A program made the translations under genes and the position numbers. Below are positions 1 through 6,297 of a stretch of 6,351 bases of DNA, piece after piece. The stretch comes from Promethearchaeota archaeon (GTDB lineage: Archaea > Asgardarchaeota > Lokiarchaeia > Sigyniarchaeales > SOKP01): contig JAUWHL010000076.1 of the NCBI GenBank assembly GCA_030605895.1, forward strand, positions 1 through 6,351, in the 5' to 3' direction. The notes under the pieces are model-generated. The model was not told where the DNA came from. It made no database searches and was given only the letters and a program-made list of their open reading frames with translations. Numbering within the stretch: the stretch's first letter is position 1; each line of letters opens with the position of its first letter.

Positions 1-1
1 G

Positions 2-790
2 ACGGTTTTTCAAGCGAATAAAAAAATAAATACTTTAATTGAAACAATTAAAAAAAAAGAACCAAAATTTAACTTCGAGAAATATGGATATCGTCATGCA
101 CTATGGCAAGAAACTGATCCTAAAGTAATCCAAAAATTAAAAGAATTATTTAAAAATGAAAAGATTTACATTGCTGATGGACATCACAGAGCTGCTAGTG
201 CTGCGGAATATCGTAAAATAAAACTGGAAAAATCAAGTGTGGATAAAAGTATAAAAGCTCCTTGGCAAAATCTACTATCCTATGTAGCATCAGACGATCA
301 AATACGTATTTTACCTTATAATCGTGTTATAAGAAAATTACCAATAGACGCGAAGGATTTTTTAAAAAGATTAGAAAAGAATTTTGAAATTATATCTATG
401 AAGAATGCTTTTAATCCAGAAAAGAAAAATGAACTCGCAATTTGTATAAAAGGTTCATGGTATAAACTATTAGTTAAAGATGAAAAATTTAAAACTAAAC
501 GAGATAGCTTAGATGTTGCTATTCTTCAAGATTATGTTTTAGAACCCATTTTAGGGATTAAAGATCCCCGTTCTGATGAGAATATCTTCTTTGTAGGAGG
601 TACACAGGATCCTAGAGAAATGGAGAAATACGTCATAGAGAAAGGAAATGATTTATTTATTAATTTATATCCCGTAAACATCAGAGATTTAGAACTAATC
701 GCAGATAAAGGAGGAATAATGCCTCCAAAATCAACATGGTTCGATCCAAAAGTCCTCTCAGGATTGGTATTACACGATTTAGAAGAATAA
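2..790 (+). CDS. DUF1015 family protein (ParB/Srx-like fold, SerK-related motif), C-terminal 262 residues
   Basis: The frame is open from base 2 to the TAA at 788-790, so the gene enters from the left and its true start is not visible. The GTG at 239 is internal, because the diagnostic motif lies upstream of it. In the visible part, HALW (residues 32-35) is followed by IADGHHR (57-63, bases 170-190), the signature of DUF1015/COG4198. LDVAILQDYVLEPILGI and a C-terminal MPPKSTWF...LSGLVLHDL block also match that family. Full members are about 400-430 residues, so roughly 150 N-terminal residues are missing. The DGHHR motif is shared with the ParB/sulfiredoxin superfamily, including the archaeal ADP-dependent free serine kinase SerK. 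It converges with serA, and from memory DUF1015 genes also accompany serA and a class V aminotransferase in clostridia. A role in serine/phosphoserine interconversion is inference; the family has no function I can state firmly. It is soluble, with no membrane segment. Confidence 0.85.
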   Translation, partial: TVFQANKKINTLIETIKKKEPKFNFEKYGYRHALWQETDPKVIQKLKELFKNEKIYIADGHHRAASAAEYRKIKLEKSSVDKSIKAPWQNLLSYVASDDQIRILPYNRVIRKLPIDAKDFLKRLEKNFEIISMKNAFNPEKKNELAICIKGSWYKLLVKDEKFKTKRDSLDVAILQDYVLEPILGIKDPRSDENIFFVGGTQDPREMEKYVIEKGNDLFINLYPVNIRDLELIADKGGIMPPKSTWFDPKVLSGLVLHDLEE

Positions 791-839
791 GAAAAAAATG
801 TTATGAAAAATTATTTTTTTAAAAAATTTGACATTTTTT
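791..839. terminator. Bidirectional oligo-T termination region between convergent genes
   Basis: The stop codons at 790 (plus) and 811 (minus) are 20 bp apart. Read on the minus strand, the gap after serA has a T5 (810-806) and a T7 (798-792). Read on the plus strand, transcripts of the DUF1015 gene meet a T7 (814-820) and a T6 (834-839) inside the 3' end of serA. Archaeal termination is typically directed by such U-tracts without a strong hairpin, and I see no convincing stem here. The function is inferred from position and composition. Confidence 0.45.
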
Positions 840-1740
840 CTGCAATCATAGTAGCAGCAGCAGTTTGATTTTCAATACTTTGACTAGCTATATGGGGTGT
901 AAGAATTAAGTTTTCTTTCCAGTCGATTAATTCTTGATCTTTTAGTGGTTCTTCACGATAAACATCTAGAGCTGCACCTGCAATATCTTTGTTTTTCAAT
1001 GCTTTTATCAAAGCTTTATCGTCAATTAAATTACCTCTCGCTGTATTTATAAGTATAGCATCTTTTCGCATTAAACTTAGTCGCTCTTCATTAATACTAT
1101 TTTCAGTTTGAGGCGAAGAAGGAAGATGTAATGAAATAATTTGTGCTTCTTTTAATAAATCTTCAACTGAAGGATAAATAGAACATCCGATTTTTTTAGC
1201 CTCATCAATAGCTGCTTGACCTTTACTAAATCTAGAATAAACTCCAACATCCATCCCCATAGCAATTGAAATTTTTGCTAAATGTTTTGCGATATTTCCA
1301 AAACCAATCAACCCCAGTTTTTTTCCATCTAATGTATATCCTAAACACTTATTTTTATTCCATTGTGCTTCATGTGTCGTACGATCTGCATAAGAAATTT
1401 TTCTTGCTAATGTTAACATTAATCCCAATGCAAATTCTGCAACTGACACAGCAGGTGCTTCAGGAGTATTTAAGACTTCTATATCCATTTCAGCAGCTTT
1501 TTTTCTATCTACATTATCTAATCCAACTCCCGCTCTTCCGATGACTTTAAGCTTTTTAGCATGTTCTAATACATCGGCAGTTAATTTTGTTCTTGATCGG
1601 ATTACAATACCATCGTAATCTCCTATTTCCTGCTTAAGTTCTTCTTTCGTAATTGTAAAATTTTTTATAACTTCAAATCCATTATCTTCAAATATTTTTA
1701 TTCCTTTATCTTGCAGTTTATCACTAATTAATATTTTCAT
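811..1740 (-). CDS. serA: D-3-phosphoglycerate dehydrogenase, short form without ACT domain
   Basis: Oxidises 3-phosphoglycerate to 3-phosphohydroxypyruvate, the first step of the phosphorylated serine pathway. Counting from the GTG at 1749, the substrate-domain signatures are IRSRTKLT (50-57) and GRAGVGLDNVD (71-81). The Rossmann glycine motif is GLIGFGNIA (146-154). Catalytic residues are Arg238 (in NTARG), Glu267 (in REEP) and His286 (in TPHIAS). The length of about 309 residues matches short-form SerA of many archaea and thermophiles, with no ACT or intervening regulatory domain, so serine feedback through ACT is not expected. I prefer the ATG at 1740: it gives the usual MKILIS N-terminus and is preceded by GTGAT, a partial archaeal Shine-Dalgarno. 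The GTG at 1749 would add three residues. The end of the second Rossmann strand reads YSRF, lacking the Asp typical of NAD-dependent members, so NADP use or a hydroxypyruvate/glyoxylate reductase role remains possible. The class V aminotransferase lies 159 bp upstream on the same strand. Confidence 0.88.
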   Translation of the reverse strand: MKILISDKLQDKGIKIFEDNGFEVIKNFTITKEELKQEIGDYDGIVIRSRTKLTADVLEHAKKLKVIGRAGVGLDNVDRKKAAEMDIEVLNTPEAPAVSVAEFALGLMLTLARKISYADRTTHEAQWNKNKCLGYTLDGKKLGLIGFGNIAKHLAKISIAMGMDVGVYSRFSKGQAAIDEAKKIGCSIYPSVEDLLKEAQIISLHLPSSPQTENSINEERLSLMRKDAILINTARGNLIDDKALIKALKNKDIAGAALDVYREEPLKDQELIDWKENLILTPHIASQSIENQTAAATMIAEKMSNFLKK

Positions 1741-1742
1741 CT

Positions 1743-1749
1743 TAATCAC
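1743..1749 (-). promoter_or_regulatory. Partial archaeal Shine-Dalgarno of serA (GTGAT)
   Basis: On the minus strand the bases before the ATG at 1740 read GTGATTAAG. GTGAT pairs with the AUCAC of the 16S rRNA 3' end and leaves four bases before the ATG. The same GTG opens the reading frame and could be mistaken for the start codon. The small membrane-protein gene further right shows the same arrangement. Confidence 0.4.
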
Positions 1750-1848
1750 ATTTGTTGAATTTAATTATTTTGAATATTTTTTTTTAGTTTACAAATATTT
1801 AAAGAGTTTTTGTTATTTTTTTTACAATTTCTCTTAGAATAAATAATT

Positions 1849-1864
1849 AAAAAAATAGAAAAAA
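1849..1864 (-). terminator. Oligo-T tracts downstream of the aminotransferase gene
   Basis: About 36 bp after the aminotransferase stop the minus strand reads T6-CTA-T7 (1864-1849), consistent with an archaeal U-tract terminator. The surrounding 159-bp gap (1741-1899) is otherwise AT-rich and holds no ORF I would defend. Bases nearer serA (about 1759-1782) include TATA-like runs that could start serA separately. So serA and the aminotransferase may be independently transcribed or only partly coupled. Confidence 0.35.
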
Positions 1865-1899
1865 TAGATAAATACTATAATTTTTTCAGCATATTAGTT

Positions 1900-3027
1900 T
1901 CATTTTAACTTGGAAATAATGTCAGTAAGAACTTCTAACATCTCTTCAAGATCTTTCAACTGAATTTCCCCCATATGCCCAATCCGAAAGGTTTTATTTA
2001 CAAGTTGCCCATATCCATTAACAATACGATAACCTTTATCAAGAAGCATAGAAACCATTTTTGGAATATCAAGATCTAAAGAATTTTTTATAGTGGATAC
2101 TGTATTTGATTCATATCCCTTCTCAGGAAACATTTCAAGGTTGTTTTCACTAACCCATGTTCGTGTTCGTTTTGCAAGTTGCTCATGTCTTTCAAATCTT
2201 TTCTCTAAGCCCTCTTTATTAAATATATAATCTAGTTGTGCTGTTAAACCTCTTATTTGTGGTATAGGTGGAGTTGTTGGCGTCTGGTGTTTAGCAACAT
2301 GTCTTTTTTTCAAACCAATTAAATCAAAGTAGAGCCCTCTATTTTTCACTTGTTCTGCTTTTGCGATTGCTGCATCTGAAACAGAACAAACTGCTAATCC
2401 CGGTGGTAAAGCAAAACATTTTTGCACAGAAGCTAAGCATATATCAATATCTAATTTATCAACTTCTAATTTCACTCCTGCCATTGAAGAAGTAGCATCC
2501 ACACACAATAAAGCTCCTGAATCTTTAATTATTGGTGCTATTTTATCAATTGGATTATAAACTCCGGTAGATGTCTCGTTCGCTTGAATTAAAACTACAG
2601 AATATTTATCCTTGGTTAAAGCATCTTGAGCAACCTCGGAAGTTATAGCTTTTCCCCATTCAACAGTTTCTTTAACAGAATTCTTTCCATTACTAACTCC
2701 GATTTCATACCAACGATCTCCAAAAGCTCCAATTGAAAAAAATAACGCTTTTTCATCATTTTTGACTAGATTTCTAACACAAGCTTCCATTATCCCTGTA
2801 GCGCTTGATGTAAAAATTAAACACTCTTTATTTGTATATAATAACTTTTGAAGGCCTTCTGCTGCCATTTGATGCATTTCTGAATAAGGTTTAGATCTAT
2901 GAGTATCATTTGGTTTTGCTAATTCTTTCAAGACTCTCTCTGGAACATGGACAGGTCCAGGGGTAAATAACTTTAACTGTGAACCTTTCTCTTTATTAAA
3001 ATGAATATCGGTCATAATTACGTCCAT
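1900..3027 (-). CDS. Class V PLP-dependent aminotransferase (phosphoserine or serine-pyruvate/alanine-glyoxylate type)
   Basis: A fold-type I, PLP-dependent transaminase of the alanine-glyoxylate/serine-pyruvate (PucG-like) family. The N-terminus has the substrate loop LFTPGPVHVP (20-29) and THRSKPY (42-48). The phosphate-cup segment is TSSATGIMEA (73-82), and ETSTG (151-155) follows. Asp177 in VDATSS contacts the PLP ring nitrogen. Lys203 in SVQKCFALPPG is the Schiff-base lysine, HQTPTTPP (247-254) is the family's Thr-Pro loop, and Arg348 in FRIGHMG should bind the substrate carboxylate. The length of 375 residues is normal and all key residues are present. Being next to serA, it most likely makes phosphoserine from phosphohydroxypyruvate and glutamate; class V enzymes of this type (MJ0959) act as phosphoserine aminotransferase in Methanococcales. 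Serine- or alanine-glyoxylate transamination is the alternative. The stop is TGA. The ATG at 3027 has a TTAAATAA element about 27 bp upstream; the ATG at 3015 is also possible. Confidence 0.85.
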   Translation of the reverse strand: MDVIMTDIHFNKEKGSQLKLFTPGPVHVPERVLKELAKPNDTHRSKPYSEMHQMAAEGLQKLLYTNKECLIFTSSATGIMEACVRNLVKNDEKALFFSIGAFGDRWYEIGVSNGKNSVKETVEWGKAITSEVAQDALTKDKYSVVLIQANETSTGVYNPIDKIAPIIKDSGALLCVDATSSMAGVKLEVDKLDIDICLASVQKCFALPPGLAVCSVSDAAIAKAEQVKNRGLYFDLIGLKKRHVAKHQTPTTPPIPQIRGLTAQLDYIFNKEGLEKRFERHEQLAKRTRTWVSENNLEMFPEKGYESNTVSTIKNSLDLDIPKMVSMLLDKGYRIVNGYGQLVNKTFRIGHMGEIQLKDLEEMLEVLTDIISKLK

Positions 3028-3121
3028 TAATTATAATTTTTAGTTTAAGTTATTTAATTAAGTAGCATGATTTGATATAATTTTTATTATTTTTTTCTCT
3101 ATAGTTTCAAATAATTTAATT

Positions 3122-3128
3122 AAAAAAA
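3122..3128 (-). terminator. T7 tract between the membrane-protein gene and the aminotransferase gene
   Basis: The 193-bp gap 3028-3220 contains a T7 on the minus strand about 93 bp after the upstream stop. It sits in TATTTTTTTAATTA, a 14-base string also present at 1857-1844 behind the aminotransferase. It is a plausible weak archaeal terminator, but in DNA this AT-rich the match could be chance. Between it and the aminotransferase are TATA-like stretches (about 3076-3085 and 3050-3058). No ORF or stable hairpin stands out in the gap. Confidence 0.3.
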
Positions 3129-3220
3129 TAAGAATCAAATTAGGCTTTTCCAATTATTATTACAAACTTAACTTTATTATTCTTCTTTCGATTAGGAGAT
3201 CTCTTTAATATGAATGAACT

Positions 3221-3889
3221 TTAGCTATCTTCTTCAAATTTGGTTGTTAAAACATTTCCATCCTTTCCCACATATAATAAATAATCAGAGATTATATAAA
3301 AGAAGAGTTTAAAATTCTTTATATGTACAAGAGATAATCCATATTCGCTTAAGTATAATGCTGCTCTACTTAAAATATTGAATAAAACTGTGAGAGAGAG
3401 CATAATAATATAAAATATAAAACTGTACGTTGTAAAAGTCAATACTATTAGACAAATTACTATCGTGATAAAACCAATACAAATATTCAATATTCGATAT
3501 TTTTGCTTGTAGATATCAATTAATAATCCCTTTATAATACCTGCAAAACCAACAATCATAATAGGAAAAGTAATTAACGAGATTATAATATGCGACGTAA
3601 TAGCTGGGCGCGTTAGCATCCAATACAAGAACAATAGCGCTATTATGATAAAAATAAATCCAAGCAAAATCTTATAATTATTTCTAAAACCTCTATTATT
3701 CCTTTTATTTAAACCATCCATAATCTTTAAAAATCCGTAAATAGCTAACGCAGCAAAGGGATAAACAATAATACTTAATAATGCTACTAAACTAAAGATA
3801 AATATAAATACTAAATAGTTAATAATTAAAAATAATACAATATAATTATCAGCACGAATTTTCTTATAAGAGATTAATTCTAGTTTCAT
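3221..3889 (-). CDS. Small integral membrane protein, HdeD/DUF308-like, six predicted segments
   Basis: A 222-residue, highly hydrophobic protein with no catalytic motif. Counting from the GTG at 3901, segments lie near 20-41, 42-60, 77-97, 103-128, 137-156 and 158-181. Lys/Arg-rich loops at 61-77 and 129-136, with basic termini, fit three hairpins with both ends in the cytoplasm. Each hairpin repeats a pattern of hydrophobic helix, short polar turn (one contains RPA), then helix ending in a Gly-rich stretch before a basic loop. This resembles the duplicated helices of HdeD/DUF308 proteins, but the match is by pattern only. The tail from about 205 to 226 is polar and acidic. I chose the ATG at 3889; the GTG at 3901 is part of GTGATTAA, which reads as a Shine-Dalgarno seven bases before this ATG. 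Function is unknown. It follows the EamA transporter by 137 bp on the same strand. Confidence 0.7.
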   Translation of the reverse strand: MKLELISYKKIRADNYIVLFLIINYLVFIFIFSLVALLSIIVYPFAALAIYGFLKIMDGLNKRNNRGFRNNYKILLGFIFIIIALLFLYWMLTRPAITSHIIISLITFPIMIVGFAGIIKGLLIDIYKQKYRILNICIGFITIVICLIVLTFTTYSFIFYIIMLSLTVLFNILSRAALYLSEYGLSLVHIKNFKLFFYIISDYLLYVGKDGNVLTTKFEEDS

Positions 3890-3894
3890 TGTAT

Positions 3895-3901
3895 TAATCA
3901 C
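3895..3901 (-). promoter_or_regulatory. Partial archaeal Shine-Dalgarno of the DUF308-like gene (GTGAT)
   Basis: The minus strand reads GTGATTAATACA before the ATG at 3889. GTGAT is complementary to the 16S 3' end and lies seven bases from the ATG, a usable spacing. It coincides with an alternative in-frame GTG start at 3901. Further upstream, AT-rich runs such as TATAATATTTAAAA (about 3933-3920) could hold a TATA element, but I cannot place it precisely. Confidence 0.35.
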
Positions 3902-4026
3902 AAAAATTTATTTTATCAATTTTAAATATTATATTCCCTTATTTTTAATTTTCGGTATTAAATAATCTGATAATTCAAAATATTAAGAATGATTATTTTA
4001 TTTGAAAATGAAATTAACTTCTCTTT

Positions 4027-4962
4027 TTATAAGAATAAAATAATATAATTGCCGATAATAATTAATATCACAGCCACTATAAACCTTTTACGGAATTTTT
4101 CTTTCAAAATCAAAATTGATAATATTTGTTGGACCATGGGAGTATTAACTGTAAATATGGATGTTATTATCAATCCATTGATTTCTGCTGCTTTTATATA
4201 TATAGCATCTGCGAAGCCTAAAGATAAGATCCCAGCAATTCCAATATATACAAAATATTTTAAATTTTTCCTATTTTCTTTTTTAAATCCTGCATAATAT
4301 TCACGTTGAAATATTCCAAATATCATAATTGTGATCATTCCAAAACCTACTCTAAAGAAATTAGATATAAATACATCTCCAGTTAAAATTCTAGCTTGGT
4401 TAAGTGAAACGTAAGCAACAGCCCAAAAAAATGCTGTACCAATTGCTGATAAAACACCAATAATTAAATCTTCCGAAACTCTTTCCTTTAGAGTTCTTTT
4501 TACATTAAGTTTTTCAGATTTATCTTTTATACTTAATATAAAAACACTTGAAAGGATTAGTGCACCACCAATTAAGATTGAATAAGTGATTTCTTCATTG
4601 AAAAAGAAGATAGAGAAAAAAATTACAAAAATTAGTGAGGTTTGGACGAGAGGATAAGTACGTGAAGCTTCTATTTTTTTTAAGGACATATAATATAATA
4701 AATCTCCAATAGTGACGCTTAATCCTGATATTAAGCATGCAATTAAATAGGCAAGTACTTCTGATTTAGTCAAATTTCCTAGAATATTATAATCGGCAAA
4801 AATTAAGGAGAAAAAAAAGGTTCCAAGACTAACACAGCACAGTCTAAAAAATAGATTAGCTTTTGGTTGGGTTTTTTCTAATCCTTTTTTATAAACAAGT
4901 GAAGCTATTGCCCAAGTGAAAATTACATAAAAAACTAAGATAAACCAAATTAACTCAACCAT
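4027..4962 (-). CDS. EamA/DMT-superfamily permease with two EamA domains, ten transmembrane segments
   Basis: A drug/metabolite-transporter superfamily membrane protein of 311 residues, the standard length for a duplicated EamA permease. The first five-helix unit spans about 2-145 and the second about 166-311, joined by a charged linker (145-166) rich in Lys and Glu. Each half ends with the family pattern. In half one, GDLLYYMSLKKIEASRTYPL (86-105) leads into a hydrophobic helix and FFFNEEIT (119-126). In half two, ADAIYIKAAE (251-260) is followed by ILKEKFRKRF (285-294) and a terminal helix. Members export amino acids, nucleotides or other small metabolites, and the substrate cannot be read from sequence. 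The reductase gene ends 48 bp upstream on the same strand, so co-transcription is possible. The ATG at 4962 has no Shine-Dalgarno; a CTTTTAAAG element about 28 bp upstream could support a leaderless start. Confidence 0.88.
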   Translation of the reverse strand: MVELIWFILVFYVIFTWAIASLVYKKGLEKTQPKANLFFRLCCVSLGTFFFSLIFADYNILGNLTKSEVLAYLIACLISGLSVTIGDLLYYMSLKKIEASRTYPLVQTSLIFVIFFSIFFFNEEITYSILIGGALILSSVFILSIKDKSEKLNVKRTLKERVSEDLIIGVLSAIGTAFFWAVAYVSLNQARILTGDVFISNFFRVGFGMITIMIFGIFQREYYAGFKKENRKNLKYFVYIGIAGILSLGFADAIYIKAAEINGLIITSIFTVNTPMVQQILSILILKEKFRKRFIVAVILIIIGNYIILFL

Positions 4963-5010
4963 TTAAGAATTTAAATATAAAATTACTTTAAAAGTGTTTT
5001 TATAATATTC

Positions 5011-6189
5011 TTAGTTTTCAGATTTCAGTTTCATAATAAAATCTTTAGGAGGAGCTTCACTAAAAAGAAACATATTTATTACTTTTTCTCTAAAAGCATC
5101 ATCATGTTCAGCTATTTTAAACATTTTAGAGAGATTTTGACCTTGGTTTTCAAAACAAAAATCTACTAATGAGAGAGTTAATTTAAAACTCCGTGCAATT
5201 TTCTTGATAGTTGGATGAAATTTATAATTCTTTAAAGTTAATTTTGATATATCTTCTGATTCAATTGCGTTAATAGCTGTTTCGGCAGCTACTTTACCCG
5301 ATACTATACTTGGACATATTCCCTCTCCACTCATAGGCGAAACAAATCCAGCAACGTCACCAATAAGCATAATATTATCACCATAGAGACTTTTCTCAAG
5401 AATACCTTGACCTGGTAATGGGTATGCGCCCTCCCATATTTTTCTATAGTTCTTTTTTGATAGAAATTTTTTTATATTTGGATCATTCCAAAATTCTTTA
5501 TAAATTTGATTTAAATTATATTTCAAACTATCCTCCCCAATTAAACCACAACCTATATTAAACTTATTATCTTCTAAAGGGAATAACCATCCATAACCTT
5601 TATATGATTTAAAAAAAAGCGATATGGTTTCTTTATCAAGACTATTTTCACCTTCCATTATTGCACATTTAGCAATTCCAATATCTTCGGTTTTCCATTT
5701 TTTCTTTAATCCTGACCTTTTCGCTAATTTAGAGCTCATTCCATCAGCAATTATAATAATTTTTCCATAATATTCTCGTAATCCTGAAGGAGATTTTGTT
5801 TTTATCCCGATTCTCTGATTTTCTTTAGTTATAAAATCATAAGATAAGTTTTTATCGAATAACTCGGCACCAGCATCAACAGCTATATCTCTTAAGAAAT
5901 TATCAAATTGCAGTCTATCAACATTTATTGAATAATCCAAAGCATCTCTCCATTTATATTCAAAATTATGAAAATCCGCAGAATATATTTTGATTCCATT
6001 GATGCGATGAAAATTCATTTTACGTAGTTGTGGATAATATTTAAAAATCCTTGAATTTATACTGCCTCCACATGGTTTGCGCCAATTAGTATCTTTTTCA
6101 ATTAATGCTACTTTATACCCACTTTTTGCTAAAATTTCAGCACATTTGGAACCAGCAGGACCAGCTCCCGAGATTATAACATCATACAT
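5011..6189 (-). CDS. Geranylgeranyl reductase family FAD-dependent oxidoreductase
   Basis: A flavoprotein of the p-hydroxybenzoate-hydroxylase-like superfamily, digeranylgeranylglycerophospholipid reductase branch. In archaea these hydrogenate isoprenoid double bonds of membrane lipids or related polyprenyl compounds. Counting from the ATG at 6201, the Rossmann motif is SGAGPAG (11-17), with Glu35 ending strand two for FAD ribose binding. Next come PCGG (43-46), carrying the Cys conserved in characterised archaeal enzymes, and ADGMSS (152-157). The substrate motif YxWxFP is followed by eight residues and GxG (203-219). The FAD-binding block GDVAGFVSPMSGEGI (281-295) completes the set. Length of about 392-396 residues is typical. 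I prefer the ATG at 6189, giving MYDVIISGAG, because a TATA-like TAGTATACC sits about 28 bp before it; the ATG at 6201 adds four residues. Exact substrate (archaeol precursors, quinone side chain or dolichol) is not determined. The gene heads a minus-strand series with the EamA permease. Confidence 0.87.
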   Translation of the reverse strand: MYDVIISGAGPAGSKCAEILAKSGYKVALIEKDTNWRKPCGGSINSRIFKYYPQLRKMNFHRINGIKIYSADFHNFEYKWRDALDYSINVDRLQFDNFLRDIAVDAGAELFDKNLSYDFITKENQRIGIKTKSPSGLREYYGKIIIIADGMSSKLAKRSGLKKKWKTEDIGIAKCAIMEGENSLDKETISLFFKSYKGYGWLFPLEDNKFNIGCGLIGEDSLKYNLNQIYKEFWNDPNIKKFLSKKNYRKIWEGAYPLPGQGILEKSLYGDNIMLIGDVAGFVSPMSGEGICPSIVSGKVAAETAINAIESEDISKLTLKNYKFHPTIKKIARSFKLTLSLVDFCFENQGQNLSKMFKIAEHDDAFREKVINMFLFSEAPPKDFIMKLKSEN

Positions 6190-6212
6190 ATTTAAGTTCA
6201 TAATTTAAATTT

Positions 6213-6220
6213 GGTATACT
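6213..6220 (-). promoter_or_regulatory. TATA-like element of the geranylgeranyl reductase gene
   Basis: The minus strand reads AGTATACC with its centre about 28 bp before the ATG at 6189, where a TATA box would give a leaderless or nearly leaderless transcript. If used, it would place the transcript start downstream of the alternative ATG at 6201, favouring the shorter protein. The match to the archaeal TATA consensus is only partial. Confidence 0.3.
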
Positions 6221-6260
6221 AATTAATTGATTAAGTCTTAAAAAAATTAATAAAAAATTA

Positions 6261-6276
6261 AAAAAAATTATAAAAA
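6261..6276 (+). promoter_or_regulatory. TATA box with A-rich BRE-like stretch, leaderless promoter
   Basis: TTATAAAAA at 6268-6276 is preceded by seven A residues (6261-6267) that could act as the TFB recognition element. The box centre (about 6272) lies 26 bp before the ATG at 6298. Archaeal TATA boxes lie about 26 bp upstream of the transcript start, so the mRNA would begin at or next to the ATG, consistent with the lack of a Shine-Dalgarno there. This is one of the clearer archaeal signals in the window. Confidence 0.5.
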
Positions 6277-6297
6277 CAAGAGTTCTTTAATGAAATT

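Noticed and set aside
239..790. GTG at 239 as the start of the DUF1015 gene
   Set aside because: The frame is open to the left edge, and the family's diagnostic DGHHR block lies upstream at 176-190, so this GTG is an internal Val codon.
1266..1544. 92-codon plus-strand ORF opposite serA
   Set aside because: It lies wholly inside serA on the opposite strand. Its Leu/Phe-rich translation is an artefact of AT-rich antisense sequence and has no recognisable domain.
3028..3220. Possible small RNA, riboswitch or short gene in the 193-bp gap
   Set aside because: I found no stable stem with compensating pairs, no conserved riboswitch core and no ORF with a start signal, only AT-rich promoter- and terminator-like sequence.
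3902..4026. Possible small RNA or short gene in the gap after the EamA gene
   Set aside because: The sequence is AT-rich without a clear hairpin or a supportable reading frame, so it is left as promoter and 3' untranslated sequence.
4049..4297. 82-codon plus-strand ORF opposite the EamA permease
   Set aside because: It is antisense to a well-supported permease gene, its hydrophobic look mirrors the membrane-protein codons, and it has no start signal.
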